Of a DNA stretch of 64,000 nt, positions 23,675 to 31,202 are shown piece by piece; the first letter of the stretch is position 1, and each line of letters opens with the position of its first letter. The notes below the pieces were generated by a model, which was not told the DNA's origin, did not search any database, and worked only from the letters and a program-made list of their open reading frames with translations. Source of the DNA: Ferriphaselus amnicola (GTDB lineage: Bacteria > Pseudomonadota > Gammaproteobacteria > Burkholderiales > Gallionellaceae); NCBI RefSeq assembly GCF_000974685.2, contig NZ_AP018738.1:2604001-2668000 (forward strand), given 5' to 3'. The translations under genes and the position numbers were made by a program.

Positions 23675-25011
23675 GCCAACCGCTCCAATAGCTTGCCATG
23701 GATGCCGCCGAAGCCGCCGTTACTCATCACCAGAATCTGATCACCGGGGCGTGCAGCGGCGACAATAGCCTCAATCAACTCGTTCAGGTCATCCTTCACC
23801 ACCGCCTTGTCACCCAAGGGAGATAGTGCGCCGCGCGCATCCCAGCCAAGGTTGCCCGCGTAACAGAACACCAGATCGGCATCCTTCAGACTAACCGGCA
23901 ACGCATCCTTCATCACCCCAAGCTTCATGGTGTTAGAGCGCGGTTCCAGCACAGCTAGGATGCGCGCGTCGCCGACCTTACGACGCAGCCCAGCAACGGT
24001 AGTGTCGATTGCCGTAGGATGATGGGCGAAGTCGTCATAGACAGTGATGTCATTGACCGTTCCGCGCACTTCCATGCGTCGCTTGACGTTCTTGAACTCA
24101 GCCAGTGCGGCCAAGCCCTGCACCACCGGCACACCAACGTGGCGCGCAGCGGCCAGTGCGGCCAGCGCGTTCATGCGATTGTGTTCACCGAGCAACTCCC
24201 AGCGCAAGTTACCTTGCACCTCGCCATTGAGCGTCACCACATCGGCATCGTCGATGTTCCAGCCATCGTCACTACCGAAGCGCTCCACCGCAGTCCAGCA
24301 GCCGCGCTGAATAACGCGCGCCAATGACGTCTCGCGCCCGTTACTCACCACCAAGCCATTGCCCGGCACGCTGCGAACAAGATGATGGAACTGCGTCTCG
24401 ATGGCGGCGAGGTCGGCAAAGATGTCGGCATGATCGAACTCAAGATTATTGAGGATGGCCGTGCGCGGACGGTAATGGACAAACTTGGAGCGCTTGTCGA
24501 AGAAAGCGGTGTCGTATTCGTCGGCTTCGATGACAAAGAACGGCGACTCAGTGATACGGGCAGAAACGCCGAAATTCTGCGGTACGCCGCCGATCAGGAA
24601 TCCGGGATTCAACCCGGCATACTCCAAGATCCAAGCCAGCATCGAGGTTGTCGTCGTCTTGCCATGCGTACCCGCCACCGCCAGCACCCACTTGTCGCGC
24701 AACAAGGTATCGGCCAGCCATTGCGGGCCGGAGGTGTAGGGCAGGCCGCGATTGAGTATCTCCTCCATCAACGGATTGCCGCGCGACACGACGTTGCCGA
24801 CCACGAACACGTCGGGATCAAGCGACAACTGCTCGACACCAAAGCCCTCGATCAACTCGATGCCTTGTTCTTCGAGTTGGGTGCTCATCGGCGGATAGAC
24901 GTTGGCATCGCAGCCGGTGACGCGGTAGCCCGCCTGTTTGGCCAGCACGGCGATGCCGCCCATGAAGGTGCCGCAAATGCCGAGGATGTGAATATGTTTG
25001 CTTTGGCTCAT
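23671..25011 (-). CDS. mpl: UDP-N-acetylmuramate tripeptide ligase (murein recycling)
   Basis: Mpl joins the recycled tripeptide L-Ala-gamma-D-Glu-meso-Dap to UDP-MurNAc. The start at 25011 gives [21 protein letters not shown], the conserved N-terminal dinucleotide-like loop; the open frame upstream to 25275 is the wrong frame of the neighbouring DUF486 remnant. The Mur ligase P-loop [17 protein letters not shown] is at about residue 110, with DFAHHPTAI further on. About 446 residues. Only 5 bp separate it from the broken DUF486 gene, so it probably formed an operon with that gene before the island inserted. Confidence 0.95.
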   Translation of the reverse strand: MSQSKHIHILGICGTFMGGIAVLAKQAGYRVTGCDANVYPPMSTQLEEQGIELIEGFGVEQLSLDPDVFVVGNVVSRGNPLMEEILNRGLPYTSGPQWLADTLLRDKWVLAVAGTHGKTTTTSMLAWILEYAGLNPGFLIGGVPQNFGVSARITESPFFVIEADEYDTAFFDKRSKFVHYRPRTAILNNLEFDHADIFADLAAIETQFHHLVRSVPGNGLVVSNGRETSLARVIQRGCWTAVERFGSDDGWNIDDADVVTLNGEVQGNLRWELLGEHNRMNALAALAAARHVGVPVVQGLAALAEFKNVKRRMEVRGTVNDITVYDDFAHHPTAIDTTVAGLRRKVGDARILAVLEPRSNTMKLGVMKDALPVSLKDADLVFCYAGNLGWDARGALSPLGDKAVVKDDLNELIEAIVAAARPGDQILVMSNGGFGGIHGKLLERLA

Positions 25012-25016
25012 TTGAA

Positions 25017-25211
25017 TCACGCACGAAAGATAAAGTACACCGCGCCCATCAGGCACAGCCCCGCATATATATAGTCCATCTTGAGTGGCTGCCCCATATA
25101 TAGGACAGCGAACGGCACGAACACCGACAAGGTGATGACTTCCTGCAAAATCTTCAGTTGCCCGAGGTCGAGTACGTTGTAGCCGATGCGATTCGCCGGC
25201 ACCTGCAACAG
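25017..25211 (-). pseudogene. DUF486 family small membrane protein, 3' half
   Basis: This reading frame encodes LLQVPANRIGYNVLDLGQLK and ends MDYIYAGLCLMGAVYFIFRA, the C-terminal half of the DUF486 family (about 115 residues, four membrane helices). The N-terminal half is on the same strand at 38053-38202. Together they give about 114 residues in frame. The gene was split by the island at 25212-38052. The apparent start at 25220 uses island bases and is probably not used. The family's function is unknown to me; the fold resembles small drug/metabolite transporters. Confidence 0.9.
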
Positions 25212-25232
25212 TACATGCAAGTTTTACATGAC

Positions 25233-25261
25233 TTGACTTACTGTGCAAGTATTTCCAAAAT
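25233..25261 (+). promoter_or_regulatory. Putative promoter of the recombinase operon at the island's left end
   Basis: TTGACT (25233-25238) and CAAAAT (25256-25261) are spaced 17 bp apart and lie 37 bp before the first recombinase start. The -10 overlaps the inverted repeat at 25247-25266, so recombinase binding could repress its own operon. This is inferred from consensus and position. Confidence 0.45.
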
Positions 25262-25266
25262 GGACA
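25247..25266 (+). repeat. Island left subterminal inverted repeat
   Basis: This 20-base stretch (AAGTATTTCCAAAATGGACA) matches the inverted right-end copy at 38020-38039 at 14 of 20 positions, including AAGT, AAAA and TGGAC. It lies 36 bp inside the inferred left border. A recombinase binding site is the simplest reading. Confidence 0.55.
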
Positions 25267-25297
25267 CATTCCCATCGGATAGCTAGAAAGTCAGTCA

Positions 25298-26776
25298 ATG
25301 AAGGAATTGCGGCGCAAAGTAATTTTGCCAGTTTTCCAACTGTCGGAGTTGACGACAGAAGACGATCCTCAGGCGTTCAAACGGGTTATTGACCAGGGCA
25401 AGGGACATCTTGATCTAATCTACCACTACCGCTTTGTCTGGGATGAGCAAGTTGGGCGTGGCTTCAACTACAATCTGTTTCCTGTTGTCCTTAGCCGAGA
25501 GGGGATGCCTTGGCACCTTGGCACTCTCTACATCTTGTCGCAGTTGGAGGGGGAAACTTCCCCCGTCATGACGTCTTACCAGAGCAAGGCTGACGATCTG
25601 GGAGCTTATAAAGAATGGCTGGACACTCAGATTCGACCTGATGAATTGATTTTCCAGTTTCCCAAGATCAAGTTGCGACGGCCAACGTATCGCTATCACG
25701 GCCATCTTCAGAAGCAGATACAAGCCGGAGAGATTGCGCCTTCAACTGGTAGGAGGCGCATGGGAACCGTGGTTGCTTTCTACCGCTGGTTGATTGAAAA
25801 CAATTACTTCCAACCTGAGTACCCGCCGTGGGAGGAAAAGAAATTCCAACTTGTATTCAAAACGACCGAGGGACGCGCAATATCGAAGAGGGTAATTTCA
25901 ACTGACGTTAGTATTCGTACACCAAAGTCGGAAGATCCTTTCGCAGGGGCCATCCAAGACGGCGGCAAGCTGCGACCGCTTACCGGCAAGGAACAGGATT
26001 GGATTCTTGAGGCCACCCTGGCCAAAGGTAACACCGAGTGCTACCTGTTCCAACTCTTTGTGTTGGCCACTGGCGCCCGTATCCAGACAGCCGGCACGCT
26101 CCGTCTGCGGCACTTCATTCAATCCAACCCACATTATTCCAAGTCGCTAACAGGGGAAGGAGAGGTCTTCAAACTGAAGGCAGGACCAGGCACGGGCATC
26201 GACACCAAGAACGACAAGAACGGCGTTTTACAGGTTCCACGACCCATTTATGAACTGCTTCACACCTATGCCACGTCCGAGCGCGCCAAAGTACGGAGGG
26301 GCCGGTTCGAGGTCAAGCACGGTGAGCACCCCGACCCCTACTTGTTCCTTACGCAGCAGGGTAGCCCCTATTTCACGGCAAGGGATGAGGCCCTGCGCTT
26401 CAACCCCGAACTCGACCGCCGTCACGAGAAGACAGGGCAAACAGTGCGACAGTTCCTCAATGAGCAAGTGATTCCCTACGTGCGCGAGCACCACAATAAA
26501 AACTTCCACTATCGAATTCACGACCTCCGTGCCAGCTTTGGAATGAACATGACGGAGCTTCTGATGAAATTAGTTCAAGCAAAAACCATCACCCTGCATC
26601 GGGCGCGGATGACCGTAAAGGATCTGCTATGGCATGAGAGCTTAACCACCACAGACCTGTATCTGAACTATCGCAATCAGATGGATGCTATCTACGAAGC
26701 AGTGAATGGCTATGGAAATCAGTTGAAAAAGTGGACCGAGCGAGCGATGAAGGGCATAGAGGTGATTGATGAATAA
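25298..26776 (+). CDS. Tyrosine recombinase, first of three
   Basis: This is likely the site-specific DNA strand-exchange enzyme of the island. In the 492-residue protein the catalytic set is visible: Arg in LATGARIQT (about 261), His and Arg in YRIHDLRASFG (about 408 and 411), His in LLWHESLTTTDLYLNY (about 445) and the Tyr shortly after (about 453). The first 230 residues should hold the arm/core-binding region, including a helical segment ending AFYRWLIENNYF. It starts close to the island's left end; its stop overlaps the next gene's ATG by 8 bp, so the operon is translationally coupled. It resembles the first gene of recombinase-trio operons in layout, not in any checked alignment. Confidence 0.85.
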   Translation: MKELRRKVILPVFQLSELTTEDDPQAFKRVIDQGKGHLDLIYHYRFVWDEQVGRGFNYNLFPVVLSREGMPWHLGTLYILSQLEGETSPVMTSYQSKADDLGAYKEWLDTQIRPDELIFQFPKIKLRRPTYRYHGHLQKQIQAGEIAPSTGRRRMGTVVAFYRWLIENNYFQPEYPPWEEKKFQLVFKTTEGRAISKRVISTDVSIRTPKSEDPFAGAIQDGGKLRPLTGKEQDWILEATLAKGNTECYLFQLFVLATGARIQTAGTLRLRHFIQSNPHYSKSLTGEGEVFKLKAGPGTGIDTKNDKNGVLQVPRPIYELLHTYATSERAKVRRGRFEVKHGEHPDPYLFLTQQGSPYFTARDEALRFNPELDRRHEKTGQTVRQFLNEQVIPYVREHHNKNFHYRIHDLRASFGMNMTELLMKLVQAKTITLHRARMTVKDLLWHESLTTTDLYLNYRNQMDAIYEAVNGYGNQLKKWTERAMKGIEVIDE

Positions 26777-28709
26777 ATCGGCTGCGCCCATTTTCTCCAC
26801 GCGTTTGACTGTCACCATCAAACTACCTCTGGACAAGAACGTTCGCATTCTGAACCCGGAACAGGTCATTCTGAAAATCGGCTCTAATACCTATGACTTC
26901 GGCGCTTTCTGCTACGCCTTGCGCTCGCGCAAGAAACGCAACATACACAAGCCTGGCGAGGTTGTGCTCGGCTCCTTCCTTAGGCAGCGCCCCCGCCAAA
27001 TCTTGCAACTCATCAGGGCACTCTCCCATCTCATCACCGACGGCGGCAAACGCATGGCGACAGTCAATGCCTATGCTCAGAGCCTGAAGGCATTCCTTGA
27101 CTGGGCTGATACTAACGAGAAGAGCGACTGCCTGTCTGGGGGCGATGCCACCCGCGATACCTATCTAGCTTGGGCAAAGGACACCGGCGAACGCTACCGT
27201 CGGCAAGAGTTTGGTGCTGTGTGGCACAACCATCGACTTCAATATATCGAAGAGCTTCTCGAAGCCTCGACTGGGGGCGAAAACCTTCATCGCGGCGTCC
27301 GCAAAGTCAAGTACAGCAGGAGCTCCAATGGTGGCACCGACCCCTTGGCTCCGCTCGATTTTGCTCATGCGATAGCGCTCAACCAAGCACTGTTCGACGG
27401 GCTGTGCGACTTAGTGCTAAAGCAAATGACTTTCCCCTACAAGCTGATGTTGCCAGCCACCCTTGGCTGGTCAGAAAATCACCTCTGGGTTTTTCCCTCG
27501 CAAACTTGGCGTATGGTCCCGTACCAATGGGATGCCGAACGGGGAAAGCGTACCAAAAACTGTTGGGCATATGACTATGCCGCTGGCCGTCTCGCCACCA
27601 CTGATGAGATTGAGCATCGCTATGCCGGGCGCTTCCGTTCAGAGCGACGCAAAGTGGCAAAGAGGCTAATTGCACAAGCACAGGCCCGTATTGACTCCGC
27701 CAATGCAAATGCACGGGATCGCGTACGAATCATGCTCGGAATGTACGCCCACAATGCGTTCCTGTTCCTCTTCTATTGCAACACCGGAGCCAATGAGTCA
27801 GTCGTGCGAGAAATCGAGACGGATGGCGAAATCGACACAACCACCCTCAACCAAAAATTCCGATCAATCAAGTTTCGGGCTGGAAGTAAGCCGATTACTC
27901 TAACTGTACCGGCCGCCTTTATGCCGTCTTTGCGCCGCTTCATGGAATTACGACGCTTCCTGCTTGGTGACAAGCCGTTTCCGTATCTATTTTTCACTTT
28001 GGGATTCTTGAACGCAAAGCCGGCAGGGCAGATCGGTTCGAATTCTCTATATTCGCTTTACAAAAGTCTGCTGCGTGTCATAGATCCGAAGTTACCGCGA
28101 ATGGGGTCACGAAAGCTCCGTGCCAGTGTGGCAGACTGGTACCAGCGTCACCACGACGCATCGGTCACCGCCAAGGTGCTGCAAAATTCGGAGCAGACCA
28201 CGCAGAAGCGCTACGACGCCGGGTCAGCAACTGATCACCGCGAGGAACTATCGCTGTTCATGAATTCGGTCTCAGAGTCTGCAAAAAAGCTGCGCGTTCT
28301 TCCGATCACGGCGGTAGTGGATACCAGACCGTTGGAAGAAGGCGGACGCTGCGATAACTTCGGCCATCCCGACGCTATGGCGAATCACGTACCGGTCAAG
28401 CCGAATTGCAAGGACAGCCAGGGTTGCCTGTTTTGCACACACAGGGTTCTGATCGCCTGCGAGGAGGACGCGCGTAAGGTGGCGTCCGCTGCCTTCGTCA
28501 TGGAACAAGTGATTCTCGGCCCAAAACACGAGGAAGCTCTACGTCCGCTTATCGCTAAGTGCGACCAAGACCTCGAAAAAATAGCCGCCTTTGGCAACTG
28601 CCGCGCGATGACTGATCGGGTACTCAAGGATGTGTTTGAGAACGGCAATCTCACACCCTTCTTCGCCGACAAGTACCAGTTGTTTCTCGAATTGGGAGTC
28701 ATTGCATGA
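26769..28709 (+). CDS. Tyrosine-recombinase-like protein, second of three, degenerate active site
   Basis: The 646-residue protein has the C-terminal recombinase fold but altered key residues. The first catalytic Arg position reads TGANESVVREIE (Asn, about residue 341), the HxLR box reads SRKLRASVADW (His replaced), and the last box reads LQNSEQTTQKRYD with the Tyr (about 481) kept but the GH pair lost. A Cys/His cluster follows (CDNFGHPDA, then NCKDSQGCLFCTHR, about residues 520-560), probably zinc-binding. The ATG at 26769 is preferred over a TTG at 26766. It overlaps its neighbours by 8 bp and 4 bp. A structural or DNA-bridging partner role is inferred. Confidence 0.75.
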   Translation: MNKSAAPIFSTRLTVTIKLPLDKNVRILNPEQVILKIGSNTYDFGAFCYALRSRKKRNIHKPGEVVLGSFLRQRPRQILQLIRALSHLITDGGKRMATVNAYAQSLKAFLDWADTNEKSDCLSGGDATRDTYLAWAKDTGERYRRQEFGAVWHNHRLQYIEELLEASTGGENLHRGVRKVKYSRSSNGGTDPLAPLDFAHAIALNQALFDGLCDLVLKQMTFPYKLMLPATLGWSENHLWVFPSQTWRMVPYQWDAERGKRTKNCWAYDYAAGRLATTDEIEHRYAGRFRSERRKVAKRLIAQAQARIDSANANARDRVRIMLGMYAHNAFLFLFYCNTGANESVVREIETDGEIDTTTLNQKFRSIKFRAGSKPITLTVPAAFMPSLRRFMELRRFLLGDKPFPYLFFTLGFLNAKPAGQIGSNSLYSLYKSLLRVIDPKLPRMGSRKLRASVADWYQRHHDASVTAKVLQNSEQTTQKRYDAGSATDHREELSLFMNSVSESAKKLRVLPITAVVDTRPLEEGGRCDNFGHPDAMANHVPVKPNCKDSQGCLFCTHRVLIACEEDARKVASAAFVMEQVILGPKHEEALRPLIAKCDQDLEKIAAFGNCRAMTDRVLKDVFENGNLTPFFADKYQLFLELGVIA

Positions 28710-30754
28710 AGATTGAGGCACGTATCTATCTGAACGGAGTCACCAAAGGCCCCGACCCTTGGGACGAAAACAAAGGCATCTACCTGCCACTGGACCACAT
28801 CATCTGCCGCGACGTGGATGGCACCCCACATACGGTTGGCGAGTTCGTCTGGCCATGGACGGCCTACACAGCCCACCAAAAACGGTTCCTGTTGCATTTT
28901 TATTACTGGAAGCAAAAAGCGAACAAGATCAACGCCAACATGATGGATATCACGGTAGAGCGCGAAGCCCGTATGCGTGAGTTGCAGTTCCTGATGACAC
29001 GGCAAATTTACTACGGCAATGAGAGCGCGCCAAATACGCTAAAAAATAAACTCGCTGTTCTGCGTAAACTCGCTCGCTTTTCCGAATCGCAAGGTTGCGC
29101 GGTGCGCGATGTGCTGACGCAGACGGCTCTGCTGGATGCCTTCGGCGCAAGCTTGCCCAATCAAATCATGGCTGACTGGATAACTTGGATCACGTTCCTT
29201 CGCCAACTCGATCCACAAATGCAACTGGGTTTCACGCTAGCAACTCCGAAGTGCTGGAAAGAAGTGGAGCGGCGCGCAAAGGAGTATCGTGACAACGTTC
29301 ACCAGTTTGCGCCTCTACCGACTCGAATCTACGCCGCACTGATCAATAACCTCTCAGCGGAACTTGATGACATCGAGGTACACAAGAGCCGACTGATGGC
29401 CGCGTTGCGGGAAGCTTTTGACTTGTATCACCATGCTAAGGCAACCGAGACGGAGCATGGTCTGAGAATTGGTGGCGCCCTGATCAAGAAACACAACCTC
29501 GGAGCCTATCTCGAAAGACGCGGCTACGGCAGCAATCAGTTGAGGAGCATTGGAGGAGCGTTGCGCGAGATTTTCCAGGTGTGCAAGCTGCAGATTCATG
29601 TGTTCAGCGGAATGCGGGATACGGAGGCGCGCCATTTACCGTTCCACTGCATGGCCTCGGAAGAGAGTAATCACGGACGCAAGCACTGCTTGATCATCGG
29701 TTCCACGACAAAGTTCAACAAAGGGCGGCGTCTTAGAACGAAGTGGGTCACCACCGAGCGTGACGGATTCCGAGCAATTCGGCTAGCTCAGGAATTTGCG
29801 GCTATGTACTACAAGGTACTCGGTGTCACGCCGAGCAAAGCCGACGACATCAAGGACAACTATCCGCTGTTTCCTTCAACCGCCTACCTGCCCTGGATGA
29901 TGGGACAACCTGTTCTGCCGGGTGTGCGCATTTCTGCTTGTGGAACAAAGCTTTCTCATACGGATGCTATGGATTCGATGCTGTCCCGCCTGTGTGCGAC
30001 CATCGATGAGCAGGACATCGCTGAGCTTGAGGATATCGACCCCTTCCGCGCTTGGCACGAGGAGTCCGAATTCATGGTTGGCCAGCGCTGGCCTTTGACA
30101 ACCCACCAGTTACGCCGGAGCCTTGCGGTGTATGCCAACGCAAGCGGCTTGGTCAGGCTCTCGTCCCTGCGTCGGCAGCTACAGCACATGACACGGGAGA
30201 TGGCCCTGTACTATGGGCGCGGCAGCACCTTCTGCAAGAACTTCATTGCGGACGATCCTGCTGGATTCAAGAAGCACATTGCGGTCGACTGGCAGGACGG
30301 TGCTGAGGAGGCTGAGATGCTAGCCTTCGTGCGAGACGTTCTGAACAGCGCCGAGCCCATGTTCGGTGGAGCCGGCAACTTCTACGAGCGACAGCGCGAG
30401 CGCGGTGAGGTCATGTCGCGCGAGGAGGTTGGTAAGCAGATGAAGGCAGGGCTGCTCGCCTACCGCGACGGGCCTCTGGGCGGATGCACGCGACCTGGCA
30501 TGTGTGAAACCCGCAAGGGCTTGAACCTCATTGACACCGTTTGCGCCACCAATGGGTGCAAACACCTGATTGGCAAGCACTCGAAGATTGTGCAGACAAT
30601 TCGACTCAAGCGTGCGGCGATTGCCCACATCACACCTGGCTCGATAACTGAAGTGATGGAGCGGGAGGAGTTGGAGACACTAGAACGTGTGGAACGCGAA
30701 TGGCGACTGCAGGAACACCCTGCGGCGCACTCTACGGGAGATGGAAATGCCTGA
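28706..30754 (+). CDS. Tyrosine-recombinase-like protein, third of three
   Basis: This is a large 682-residue protein with a recombinase C-terminal half. Visible catalytic residues are Arg in FSGMRDTEARHL (about 303), a Lys-rich beta turn TTKFNKGRRLRTKW (about 335), His/Arg in PLTTHQLRRSLAVYA (about 466-469), and His and Tyr in QLQHMTREMALYYGRG (about 493 and 501). So, unlike the second protein, it could be active. A C-terminal cysteine cluster (GGCTRPGMCETRKG and CATNGCKHLIGK, about 592-625) suggests a zinc site. It overlaps the second gene by ATGA and the next small gene by 8 bp. Confidence 0.78.
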   Translation: MKIEARIYLNGVTKGPDPWDENKGIYLPLDHIICRDVDGTPHTVGEFVWPWTAYTAHQKRFLLHFYYWKQKANKINANMMDITVEREARMRELQFLMTRQIYYGNESAPNTLKNKLAVLRKLARFSESQGCAVRDVLTQTALLDAFGASLPNQIMADWITWITFLRQLDPQMQLGFTLATPKCWKEVERRAKEYRDNVHQFAPLPTRIYAALINNLSAELDDIEVHKSRLMAALREAFDLYHHAKATETEHGLRIGGALIKKHNLGAYLERRGYGSNQLRSIGGALREIFQVCKLQIHVFSGMRDTEARHLPFHCMASEESNHGRKHCLIIGSTTKFNKGRRLRTKWVTTERDGFRAIRLAQEFAAMYYKVLGVTPSKADDIKDNYPLFPSTAYLPWMMGQPVLPGVRISACGTKLSHTDAMDSMLSRLCATIDEQDIAELEDIDPFRAWHEESEFMVGQRWPLTTHQLRRSLAVYANASGLVRLSSLRRQLQHMTREMALYYGRGSTFCKNFIADDPAGFKKHIAVDWQDGAEEAEMLAFVRDVLNSAEPMFGGAGNFYERQRERGEVMSREEVGKQMKAGLLAYRDGPLGGCTRPGMCETRKGLNLIDTVCATNGCKHLIGKHSKIVQTIRLKRAAIAHITPGSITEVMEREELETLERVEREWRLQEHPAAHSTGDGNA

Positions 30755-31169
30755 CATCCTAAATGACTACTTCGAGGCTCTAAATCGTTTAATAAGGGGT
30801 AAGCCGGTCAATGTTCCTAAAGGAACCAAGATCACCAACGACTCGGTATCTCTGGAAGCAGGGCGCAAGAAAGGAACTATAAAGAAGTCTCGCCCAATAT
30901 TCAGCGACCTCATCGAAGCTATTGATGCGGCTGCTAAGGCCGAGACAAAGCCAGGTAATGAATTACAGTCAAAACTGGACAAGGTTAAGGCCCAAGCTGC
31001 CCACTACCGAGGACTCTGGGAAGAGGCGTTGGCAAGGGAGATGTCACTGGTTAAGCAGTTATGGGACGAGCGAGAGGCTTGGGCAAAGGAACGTGCTGCG
31101 CTTTCGGATGGCAAGGTCATTTCCATGAGGAAGCCTAGTCGTGTCTTGAATCCTAAACGAGATAGCTAA
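30747..31169 (+). CDS. Small helical accessory protein of the recombinase operon
   Basis: The ATG at 30747 (MPDILNDYFEALNRLIRGK) is chosen because GGGAG lies about 7 bases upstream; longer frames only overlap the third recombinase. The product has about 140 residues: a basic central segment (GTKITNDSVSLEAGRKKGTIKKS), a helical region, then a likely coiled coil (about 70-120, ELQSKLDKVKAQAAHYRGLWEEAL) and a basic tail. No enzyme motif is visible. Position and coiled coil recall TnpC of Tn554, a small partner of two recombinases; similarity was not tested. It may bind DNA or hold the recombinases together. Confidence 0.65.
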   Translation: MPDILNDYFEALNRLIRGKPVNVPKGTKITNDSVSLEAGRKKGTIKKSRPIFSDLIEAIDAAAKAETKPGNELQSKLDKVKAQAAHYRGLWEEALAREMSLVKQLWDEREAWAKERAALSDGKVISMRKPSRVLNPKRDS

Positions 31170-31202
31170 TCGCCAGCTCCGGATGCTTCACTTACAATCT
31201 GC

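Noticed and set aside
24382-25074. Plus-strand open frame of 230 codons antisense to mpl
   Set aside because: mpl motifs are continuous on minus; the antisense frame shows no domain.
30687-30746. Upstream extension of the small accessory gene
   Set aside because: It overlaps the third recombinase by 68 bp, and the ATG at 30747 has a better ribosome site.
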